Assembly (NCBI RefSeq): GCF_963511525.1
Contig: NZ_CAUPIY010000006.1
Span: forward strand, 62,001 to 126,000
Length of the DNA: 64,000 nucleotides
From: Mobiluncus sp963511525
GTDB taxonomy: Bacteria > Actinomycetota > Actinomycetes > Actinomycetales > Actinomycetaceae
Reading direction: 5' to 3'
A model generated the notes under the pieces. The model saw nothing but the letters and a program-made list of their open reading frames with translations, was not told where the DNA came from and searched no databases. Position numbers and translations under genes: made by a program. Positions 44,853 through 51,315 of the stretch are shown here, piece by piece. Numbering within the stretch: position 1 is the stretch's first letter; each line of letters opens with the position of its first letter.

Positions 44853-45101
44853 TTAGACGGCGGCGGCGGTGAGGGCCGCAGCGGCGAGAGCCTTGATTTT
44901 ATCGGGACGGAATCCGGACCAGGAGTCGTCTCCGGCAAAAACAACGGGGGCCTGTTGGAACCCCAGGCTCTTGATGTGATCGAGAGCGTTCACGTCCTCG
45001 GTCAGGTCGACGGTTTCGTAGTCCAGACCCTGTTTGTCCAAAGCGCGCTTCGTTGCGTTGCACTGAACACAGTTAGGTTTCGTGTAAAGAGTGATACTCA
45101 T
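44853..45101 (-). CDS. nrdH: NrdH glutaredoxin-like redoxin
   Basis: 82 residues with the redox motif CVQC (residues 11-14), the NrdH-specific WSGFRPDKI near the C-terminus, and a TTrx-like fold pattern (YTKPNCVQC, QQAPVV). It delivers electrons from thioredoxin reductase to NrdE. GGAGG lies 10 nt before ATG 45101. First gene of nrdHIE; the 126-nt gap to nrdI is GC-rich with no gene. Confidence 0.95.
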   Translation of the reverse strand: MSITLYTKPNCVQCNATKRALDKQGLDYETVDLTEDVNALDHIKSLGFQQAPVVFAGDDSWSGFRPDKIKALAAAALTAAAV

Positions 45102-45224
45102 CTCGAGACTTCCTCCACATCTCTCTCCCGGTGTGTAGTCCTCCCGCGGCGTTTTCGGGAACCACGAAGGGAAAACTACAACGTTGTTATTCTATCAGCA
45201 CTGAAAAGTCCTGTCGAGTTCAAA

Positions 45225-45240
45225 ACACTACACCTTGGGG
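45225..45240 (-). promoter_or_regulatory. NrdR box 1 (degenerate)
   Basis: ACACTACACCTTGGGG keeps the left half of the NrdR consensus (ACACTATATATAGTGT) but a poor right half. It lies exactly 32 bp from box 2, about three helical turns, the usual tandem arrangement for NrdR repression. Confidence 0.65.
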
Positions 45241-45256
45241 GCGGGTGTGTCTACCA

Positions 45257-45272
45257 CCACTATATGTAGTGG
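45257..45272 (-). promoter_or_regulatory. NrdR box 2
   Basis: CCACTATATGTAGTGG is a near-perfect palindrome matching the NrdR box, extended to 18 bp as ACCACT...AGTGGT. It lies about 155 bp upstream of nrdH and should repress nrdHIE when dATP is high. The nrdR gene is not in the window. Confidence 0.85.
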
Positions 45273-45454
45273 TCGGTTTTCTCTCCCCGCCGCCTGTGGA
45301 CAAGTCCGATTCCTGCTGTGGACGAGCTTGTGCATAGCGGCGTTAGTCCACGTAGTAAGGGTAAGTTACATGGGTGTAGTTATCCACAAGCGGTGCAAAA
45401 AGAATTTTTTATAAAATTGGCGGCTTCGGCGTGTCGCCGGCGTGTCGGGGAAGC

Positions 45455-45469
45455 TATAGAATTTTAACT
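45455..45469 (+). promoter_or_regulatory. Leaderless-type promoter of luxS
   Basis: TAGAAT (45457-45462) ends 7 nt before the luxS ATG and no Shine-Dalgarno is present, so transcription probably starts at or next to the A of ATG. The spacing and sequence match the start of the gene at 21533 (TATGAT, then TTTAACC, then ATG). Confidence 0.55.
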
Positions 45470-45937
45470 ATGGAAATCGAGAAAACTAACGTGGAATCTT
45501 TTCAGCTGGATCACACCAAGGTAAAGGCGCCGTTCGTGCGGGTGGCACACCAGGAGACTCTGCCCGGCGGGGACGAGTTCATCAAGTACGACGTACGGTT
45601 TTGCCAGCCCAATGTAGAGCATCTGGATATGCCGGTGGTGCACTCCTTGGAGCACAGCGTGGCTGAGCATATGCGTGACCACACGGATAAACTGCTGGAT
45701 TTCTCGCCGATGGGCTGCCAAACGGGATTTTATGCGATGACTTTAGGCCTTCAGCCAGCGGAATTTATGTCTATATTGGAAGCAACCCTGGTTGACGTAG
45801 TTAACATGACTGAGGTGCCGGCCGCGAATGAAGTCCAGTGCGGTTGGGGCCAGAACCACAGCTTGGCCGGAGCCCAAGCCGCGGCGCAAAAGATGCTTGA
45901 TCACAAGGAAGAGTGGGGTCGCATCTATTCTCACTAA
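45470..45937 (+). CDS. luxS: S-ribosylhomocysteine lyase
   Basis: 155-residue metal enzyme that splits S-ribosylhomocysteine into homocysteine and the autoinducer-2 precursor DPD. Metal ligands are in HSLEH (residues about 57-61) and the Cys of the QCGWGQNH segment (about 125); the catalytic Cys lies in MGCQTGF (about 84). The start ATG 45470 is leaderless-like. It is convergent with mtnN (36-nt gap), which makes its substrate. Confidence 0.97.
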   Translation: MEIEKTNVESFQLDHTKVKAPFVRVAHQETLPGGDEFIKYDVRFCQPNVEHLDMPVVHSLEHSVAEHMRDHTDKLLDFSPMGCQTGFYAMTLGLQPAEFMSILEATLVDVVNMTEVPAANEVQCGWGQNHSLAGAQAAAQKMLDHKEEWGRIYSH

Positions 45938-45973
45938 AGCCGAAGTCTTCGTTTACGTCGGAAAACCGGGACG

Positions 45974-46738
45974 TTACTTGACTTCCTCAGGTTCGCGCAG
46001 TCCCAGCAGGCACAGCGCCACTAAGAAACTCAGGCGGGCCACATCCCCGGCTCGAGCGTAGTTTTCCGCTGCCGCTTCGGGTCCGCACAAATCACTGATA
46101 CCCCGGATCGCCAGGAAGGGAACCTCAACCCCGTAAGCAACCTGCGCCAAAGCCGCTGATTCCATATCGACTGTGGTCGCCTCGGGGTAGCGTTCCCGTA
46201 GCTGCAGGGCGGTTTCGGTGCCCACGAATTGGTCAGCGGAGAGAAACTCACCGCTGCGGGTGCGCGACCCAGCCAGCTGCTCGGGCAGGGCGTGAAAACG
46301 CCCTAACAGGTCTCCGTCAGCTAAATAGCGTTCGGGCATCCCCGGAATCTGGCCCAGAACGTAACCAAACTCGCGGGCATCGGCGGTGGAGAACAGGCAA
46401 GACGAAGCCGCGACGACATCCCGGACTTGTGAATGTGCATCCAAACCGCCAGCCGAACCGCAGCTAAAAATGTAGCGCGGAGAAACATAAGTTAGGGCTG
46501 TGGCCAGCGAACTGGCTGCGTTGACCAGCCCGATTCCAGTAGTCAACAGGGCAATCGTAGCGTCCTCAATCTGGAGCAGCTGCAGGGCGCCTTTCGCGCC
46601 TAAACGCACCAGATTCCCCCCGCCTTTAGCCAGGTCCCACAAGGGCGTGGCTTCGTCCTCCATCGCGGCGGTAATGATGGCCAGAACCGGCGTGCGAGCC
46701 GGGGGCAGGGGAAGATTCAGGTCGCGGTCGACTGACAT
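45974..46738 (-). CDS. mtnN: 5'-methylthioadenosine/S-adenosylhomocysteine nucleosidase
   Basis: 254 residues. Hydrolyses SAH to adenine and S-ribosylhomocysteine, and MTA to methylthioribose. Family motifs: ITAAMEDEATPL (with Glu), TGIGLVNAASSL, SCGSAGGL, the substrate loop VDMESAALAQVAY, and RGISDLCG with the catalytic Asp. With the convergent luxS it completes detoxification of SAH and recycling towards methionine. Confidence 0.94.
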   Translation of the reverse strand: MSVDRDLNLPLPPARTPVLAIITAAMEDEATPLWDLAKGGGNLVRLGAKGALQLLQIEDATIALLTTGIGLVNAASSLATALTYVSPRYIFSCGSAGGLDAHSQVRDVVAASSCLFSTADAREFGYVLGQIPGMPERYLADGDLLGRFHALPEQLAGSRTRSGEFLSADQFVGTETALQLRERYPEATTVDMESAALAQVAYGVEVPFLAIRGISDLCGPEAAAENYARAGDVARLSFLVALCLLGLREPEEVK

Positions 46739-47038
46739 ATCGAGCCTTTCGTGTGACTGGTGTCAAATGGGTCATTTCCAGGAAATCCCGAAAACCAAAT
46801 TGTAGAGCATATTTTGGCCACTCTGCCGATTTTCACGTTTCCCCCAATCCCGACCGATGGCGTAGCGAGGGTATCAAGGCGACAAACGCGGAAACTGCCG
46901 TGTTTGCAACGATATTGACAGGTTAAACCATCCAGACAAACTCTCGGCAGCACCCGGACTGTGCGCACGTGGAACCGCCACAAGATTTCCCCCGCGGCTT
47001 CATGGTAAAATCATGGCTCGTGCTGAAAAGCGCGACCA
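46739..47038. other. Intergenic region mtnN to tRNA-Ser(CGA)
   Basis: 300 bp without a gene. It should hold the mtnN promoter (left, minus strand) and the tRNA promoter (right): TAAAAT at 47006-47011 lies 28 nt before the tRNA and is the best -10 candidate, but no good -35 is seen. TTGACAGGTTAAAC at about 46915 resembles part of the dispersed 15-bp element. Confidence 0.4.
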
Positions 47039-47123
47039 GGTAGAGTGTCCGAGCGGCCGAAGGTGCAGCACTCGAAATGCTGTGTGGGGCAACCCACCGT
47101 GGGTTCAAATCCCACCTCTACCG
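47039..47123 (+). tRNA. tRNA-Ser(CGA)
   Basis: An 85-nt serine tRNA. Acceptor GGTAGAG pairs with CTCTACC, anticodon loop CTCGAAA (CGA), variable arm GTGGGGCAACCCACC, T-arm GTGGG-TTCAAAT-CCCAC. CCA not encoded. The next gene starts 18 nt after it, so the two probably share a transcript. Confidence 0.96.
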
Positions 47124-47140
47124 CAATTTTGGGAGGCTTT

Positions 47141-48619
47141 ATGGCTAAACCTAGCGATACTCCGGCAGCTTTGGTGAGCCTGGAGGAGCTGACGAAAGGA
47201 TGGCCGGCGCCGCTTGCCGTATCCGCATCTCAGGTGCGCCAAGCCCAGGCGGATCATCCCGGCCCCTTCTTTGTGGTACTCGACGACGACCCTACTGGCA
47301 GCCAATCAGTTTGTGACTTACCGGTGCTGATGAAGTGGGACGAAACGGATTTTCTCTGGGCTCTGGGCACCGCCGCGCCAGCTGTGTACGTGGTGACCAA
47401 TACCCGGTCTCTGGATTCGGATTCAGCCCGCCGTATAAACCAGGAAATCGTAGCCGCCGCCACTCGTGCGGGCGCGACACGGGGGCGGGAAGTCGCGTTT
47501 ATTTCCCGGTCTGATTCCACCTTGCGCGGGCATTTCCCGCTGGAACCCAACACGATTGGCTCCGAGCTAGAAAAACAGGGTCAAACGGTTGACGGGGTCA
47601 TCATCGTGCCGGCGTTTCCTGAGGCTGGTCGCGTCACCGTCGGCGGGGTTCACTATGCCGGTTCGCCGAGCGAAGGTTTCATTCCGGTAGGTCAATCCGA
47701 GTTCGCTAAGGACGCGACCTTTGGGTATAAACAATCGGATTTGGCCCAGTGGGTCGAGGAAAAATCCGCGGGCCAATACCGGCCTGAAGCGGTTATCCGC
47801 ATTGACTTGCAGGATTTGCGTCATCGGGGTGCGGGGGACGAGGTGTTGCGAAAGCTGCTGTCCGCCTCAAACCGCCAACCGCTTATCTGCGATGCCCTCA
47901 CCGAGGATGACCTGCGGCTCTTGGCTTTAGCGGTGATGCGGGCCGAAGCACAGGGGAAACGGTTTATCTATCGCACCGGTCCCTCTTTCGTGCGGGCTCG
48001 TCTGGGGCAAGACATTCCCTGTCCACTGCAGGCCCCGGACATCGCTTCGACCCGGATTCCCGATTCGACGTCTGGCCGGACTCCTGTTCCGGGGGGCCTC
48101 ATTGTGGTGGGTTCCCACGTGGGACTGACGACCCGGCAACTGGCCCGGTTAGAGTCACAGATGTCCCTGGAACGGGTCGAAATCGAGGTGGCGGGGGTTA
48201 TCAGCCAGAACCAGCCCGACGCTTTGATACAGCAGGTCATTAGCGAAGTCTGCCGGGCCTTAGAGAGCGGTTCAGTAGTGGTTTACACCTCCCGCAACCT
48301 GGTAAAAGGCCAGGACCAGGCCGACTCGCTGCGGATTGCCCGCCTGGTTTCACAGGCGGTGGTGCGCGTCGTGCAGGGAGTCATTGGCAGGGTGAAACCG
48401 CGGTTTGTGGTGGCAAAAGGGGGGATTACGTCTTCTGATGTGGCGGCGAGAGGACTGGAGATACGCCGCGCCTGGGTACGTGGTCCCATGTTGGAGGGGT
48501 TGGTGTCGCTTTGGAGCGCCCCAGAAGGCCTGGGGGCGGGCATTCCTTACGTGGTCTTTCCGGGCAACGTGGGGGACGAGGATTCCTTGCGGCAAGTTGT
48601 CGAGAAACTCACGGTCTGA
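47141..48619 (+). CDS. Four-carbon acid sugar kinase family protein (DUF1537)
   Basis: 492 residues. The N-terminal domain has DDDPTGSQ (about 46-53), SRSDSTLRGHFPLE and PAFPEAGR; the C-terminal nucleotide-binding domain has VVGSHVGLTTRQL and KGGITSSDVAARGL. Such enzymes (DtnK/OtnK type) phosphorylate D-threonate, D-erythronate or related acid sugars. No partner dehydrogenase (PdxA2/LtnD) or aldolase is beside it. The frame runs back into the tRNA; ATG 47141 with GGGAGG 4 nt upstream is the start. Confidence 0.88.
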   Translation: MAKPSDTPAALVSLEELTKGWPAPLAVSASQVRQAQADHPGPFFVVLDDDPTGSQSVCDLPVLMKWDETDFLWALGTAAPAVYVVTNTRSLDSDSARRINQEIVAAATRAGATRGREVAFISRSDSTLRGHFPLEPNTIGSELEKQGQTVDGVIIVPAFPEAGRVTVGGVHYAGSPSEGFIPVGQSEFAKDATFGYKQSDLAQWVEEKSAGQYRPEAVIRIDLQDLRHRGAGDEVLRKLLSASNRQPLICDALTEDDLRLLALAVMRAEAQGKRFIYRTGPSFVRARLGQDIPCPLQAPDIASTRIPDSTSGRTPVPGGLIVVGSHVGLTTRQLARLESQMSLERVEIEVAGVISQNQPDALIQQVISEVCRALESGSVVVYTSRNLVKGQDQADSLRIARLVSQAVVRVVQGVIGRVKPRFVVAKGGITSSDVAARGLEIRRAWVRGPMLEGLVSLWSAPEGLGAGIPYVVFPGNVGDEDSLRQVVEKLTV

Positions 48620-48637
48620 CCCGAGCCGTGCCGAAAC

Positions 48638-49180
48638 CTATCTACGCTCCCCAAAGAATTCTCTCAACAGGGCTTTTACCCGAGGTTCATCCACCCCGCC
48701 TCTGACTTCCACCTGATGGTTGAGCCGGCTATCCCGCACCACATCGCGCACCGACCCGCAGGCTCCGGCTTTCGGATCCCAAGCGCCGAAAATGAGCCGC
48801 GAGATGCGGGCGTTCACAATGGCTCCGGCACACATCGTGCAGGGCTCCAGCGTCACCACCAGGGTGCAATCTTTGAGATTCCAACGTTCCAGCCGGCCCG
48901 CGGCCTCCCGCAGCGCCACAATTTCCGCGTGAGCGCTGGGATCGTAAGGCGGACACTCGCGCTGGTTCAGCCCCAATCCCGCCACTATTCCCTCCGGGGT
49001 TAACACGACGGCGCCGACCGGGACGTCTCCGCTCTGTCCCGCCTGCTGAGCTAAATGAAACGCGGTATCCAACGCCCGTACTTCTGCCGGGGACAAACCG
49101 TAAGCCGCGCCCCCGCCTGGTGAATTCCCAGGGGAATCGGCGGAAAAGTTGGGAACAGAAGGAACACTGGAGGAAACCAT
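48638..49180 (-). CDS. tadA: tRNA-specific adenosine deaminase
   Basis: 180 residues. Converts A34 to inosine in tRNA-Arg(ACG), present here at 4276-4348. Zinc and catalytic residues: HAEIVAL (about 83-89) and PCTMCAGA (about 113-120). The first 30 residues (Ser/Pro/Gly-rich) are an extension. ATG 49180 lacks a Shine-Dalgarno; TAGAGT ends 6 nt upstream. Divergent from upp, a common actinobacterial arrangement. Confidence 0.95.
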   Translation of the reverse strand: MVSSSVPSVPNFSADSPGNSPGGGAAYGLSPAEVRALDTAFHLAQQAGQSGDVPVGAVVLTPEGIVAGLGLNQRECPPYDPSAHAEIVALREAAGRLERWNLKDCTLVVTLEPCTMCAGAIVNARISRLIFGAWDPKAGACGSVRDVVRDSRLNHQVEVRGGVDEPRVKALLREFFGERR

Positions 49181-49246
49181 AAAGTAACTCTAACCGCCCG
49201 AGTGAACTTCACGCGAGGCGAGGTGCTTTCGCGGTAAGTTAAAACC

Positions 49247-49882
49247 ATGCACTTATATGTTGCGGATCATCCGCTGATTAACCATAAATTGACCCTGTTG
49301 CGCGACAAAAACACCCCGTCGCCGATGTTTCGCCAGCTCGTGGACGAGTTGATGACTTTGTTGGCCTACGAATCAACCCACAACGTTCGGGTGGAGACGA
49401 TTGACGTAGAGACCCCCATCACGAAGACACAAGGCCAGGTCATGGCGGCTCCGCGCCCCATCGTGATTCCGATTTTGCGCGCTGGTTTGGGGATGCTGGA
49501 AGGTATGACTCGCCTGCTGCCGACCGCGGAAGTCGGATTTTTGGGGATGAAACGCGACGAACAAACCCTCGCGATTGAAACCTACGCTAACCGGTTACCA
49601 AGTGACCTGTCCGGACGTCAGTGCTTCATCGTCGACCCGATGTTGGCGACGGGGGGAACCTTGGTAGCGGCCATCAACTACGTGTTGGAACGCGGTGCTC
49701 GGGATGTCACCTGCACGTGTATCCTGGCTGCTCCTGAGGGAATCAAGGCCGTGACTGACGCGGTGGGTGACCGGGCGGAAGTCAGTGTTGTCGTGGCTGG
49801 GGTGGACGACCATCTGAACGAGGATGCCTATATCGTGCCCGGTTTGGGCGACGCCGGAGATCGTCTCTACGGGCTGGTCTGA
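49247..49882 (+). CDS. upp: Uracil phosphoribosyltransferase
   Basis: Makes UMP from uracil and PRPP. 211 residues with the PRPP site VDPMLATGGTL (about 129-139), ILRAGLGMLEGM, and the uracil-binding C-terminal YIVPGLGDAGDRLYG. TAAGTT ends 6 nt before ATG 49247 and no Shine-Dalgarno is present, which suggests a leaderless mRNA. A uracil permease is at 53277-54701. Confidence 0.98.
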   Translation: MHLYVADHPLINHKLTLLRDKNTPSPMFRQLVDELMTLLAYESTHNVRVETIDVETPITKTQGQVMAAPRPIVIPILRAGLGMLEGMTRLLPTAEVGFLGMKRDEQTLAIETYANRLPSDLSGRQCFIVDPMLATGGTLVAAINYVLERGARDVTCTCILAAPEGIKAVTDAVGDRAEVSVVVAGVDDHLNEDAYIVPGLGDAGDRLYGLV

Positions 49883-49894
49883 ACTGAGATTTTA

Positions 49895-49936
49895 AAATAT
49901 TGGCGGTCAAGGAAAACCTTGACCGCCAATATTTTT
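49895..49936. terminator. Bidirectional terminator upp / metQ
   Basis: An 18-bp perfect stem (AAATATTGGCGGTCAAGG and its complement) around an AAAA loop, flanked by A and T runs on both sides, serves two convergent genes. Confidence 0.95.
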
Positions 49937-49948
49937 AGCTAGCTATGA

Positions 49949-50779
49949 TCAGAACGCCGGGAGAACCGATTGATCGGGCCAGGTGTCTTCAATGTACTTC
50001 TTGGTCACGTCAGAATGCAGCAGCTCATCGAGCTTTTTAATGGCGTCGAGCTTGTCCTTTTCGTCAGCGCGCCACACCAGGACGTTCACCGCTGGGTTGC
50101 CCTTCGGGTCTTCCAGAGTCAAAGCGTCAGAGGGCTTCAGACCCCCGCCTTGCGCAAAGTTTCCGTTGATAACGGCGATGTCCACGTCAGGAAGCAGGGC
50201 TGGTTCGGAAGCGCCGTCAACTTCGGTGAACTGGAAACCGTGAGGATTAGCCGCCGGCTTAGCCTTAACGTTCACGACCGAGACATCTTTCATGCCTTTG
50301 AGCTGGAGCAAATTGTTAGCTGCCAGCAAGTTGAGCTGGCGTGCCTGGTTTGACGGGTCGTTGATGATGGCAATCTTGGCGCCATCTTTGAGTTCGTCGA
50401 GACTCTTGATTTTGCTGGAGTAGATGCCCATCGGCTCCAGATGAATACCCTTGCCGGCAGTGAACTTGTAGCCGCGAGAGGCAGATTGCTCCTCGAGGTA
50501 AGGTACGGTCTGGTAATAGTTAGCGTCGAGGTCCCCAGACTTCAGAGCCTCGTTGGGCTGGATGTAATCAGAAAATTCTTGAACTTTAATAGTGATTCCA
50601 GCCTTTTCGGCGGCGCCGGAATCCTGCAGGTACTTCAGAATCTTGGCGTGCGGGGTGGGAGAAGCACCTACGGTCAAAACGTTTGCGTCACCGGTGCCGG
50701 CCCCGCCGCAGGCGGTCAGAGAAATAGCCAAAGCGCCAGCGCCTAAAAATGCTGCGGCGCGAGTGAAAAATTTGTTCAT
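49949..50779 (-). CDS. metQ: Methionine-binding lipoprotein MetQ
   Basis: 276-residue NlpA-family substrate-binding protein. A signal peptide with lipobox LTAC-G (Cys about 24) anchors it to the membrane. Family stretches are VGASPTPHAKIL, EFSDYIQPNEAL, DANYYQTVPYLEE and IINDPSNQARQLNLL. ATG 50779 has AAAGGG 5 nt upstream; the longer frame to 50803 is not needed. It pairs with metNI at 2290-4114, far away. Confidence 0.95.
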   Translation of the reverse strand: MNKFFTRAAAFLGAGALAISLTACGGAGTGDANVLTVGASPTPHAKILKYLQDSGAAEKAGITIKVQEFSDYIQPNEALKSGDLDANYYQTVPYLEEQSASRGYKFTAGKGIHLEPMGIYSSKIKSLDELKDGAKIAIINDPSNQARQLNLLAANNLLQLKGMKDVSVVNVKAKPAANPHGFQFTEVDGASEPALLPDVDIAVINGNFAQGGGLKPSDALTLEDPKGNPAVNVLVWRADEKDKLDAIKKLDELLHSDVTKKYIEDTWPDQSVLPAF

Positions 50780-50841
50780 GATATCCCTTTCCCTCGATGT
50801 CATGTTAATAATGAAAGAATAATAAAGATTTGGGAAATAAG

Positions 50842-50881
50842 AAAAAACCCAGCAAAACCGGCTGTAAAACCGGCGCTGGGT
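50842..50881 (-). terminator. Terminator of tRNA-Leu(CAG)
   Basis: On the minus strand, ACCCAGC and GCTGGGT enclose a second GCCGG/CCGG-type stem and are followed by TTTTTTC. It ends the tRNA-Leu transcript before metQ. Confidence 0.9.
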
Positions 50882-50904
50882 CAGACCGGGAAATCCCGGA
50901 AGCG

Positions 50905-50988
50905 TGCGCGAAAGGGGAGTTGAACCCCTACCCCATCACTGGGACACGGACCTGAACCGTGCGCGTCTACCAATTCCGCCACTCGCGC
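50905..50988 (-). tRNA. tRNA-Leu(CAG)
   Basis: An 84-nt leucine tRNA. Acceptor GCGCGAG pairs with TTCGCGC, anticodon stem-loop CACGG-TTCAGGT-CCGTG (CAG), long variable arm, T-arm AGGGG-TTCAACT-CCCCT. CCA not encoded. Confidence 0.96.
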
Positions 50989-51315
50989 GTGTGCGGCTGT
51001 TTATAAAAACAACGCCATAAAAAGATACCTAAACATTGCCAGTTCGGCAAATTAAGGTTCGCCGCGAGAAGCTGACAGGGCTGTGGCTGGGTATCTTGGT
51101 GAGACTGCTGGGGCACTAATCGGGCGAAGCCTGCATAAATCGAGGTTTGCCCGGGTATGTTGGACGGCGGGGGCCAACTCGCCACGCCGTGAAGGTAGTG
51201 ACCGAAAGAATGGGGAAAAGTTTAATTCTTCTTTACAGAATCACGCGACCCCACCTGTTCCAACCTTGTACAATGGTGTCCAGGTATTTGTATGCTCAAG
51301 GAGGATTACAGGTTT
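50989..51315. other. Intergenic region tRNA-Leu to membrane-protein gene
   Basis: About 327 bp with no supported gene. TTTATAAA (51000-51007) is a plausible -10 for the tRNA on the minus strand. TACAAT at about 51267-51272 may be the -10 of the downstream gene. The middle (51070-51200) is GC-rich with repeated GCTG words and shows nothing I can name. Confidence 0.4.

Larger units (their letters stand above)
45102..45469. promoter_or_regulatory. Divergent regulatory region nrdH / luxS
   Basis: This 368-bp region has no gene. It carries two NrdR boxes (45225-45240 and 45257-45272) for nrdHIE and a leaderless-type -10 for luxS at its right end. The 45310-45420 part contains scattered AT-rich stretches and TGTGGA/TTATCCACA-like words (about 45294-45300, 45379-45388), which could be DnaA-box-like but are too few to call. 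Confidence 0.6.

Noticed and set aside
45290..45390. DnaA boxes / replication origin in the nrdH-luxS gap
   Set aside because: Only two or three TTATCCACA-like words and no dnaA, dnaN or AT-rich unwinding region nearby.
50780..50841. Possible SAM riboswitch before metQ
   Set aside because: The leader is short and AT-rich, with no K-turn or multi-stem SAM aptamer pattern; the nearby hairpin is the tRNA-Leu terminator.
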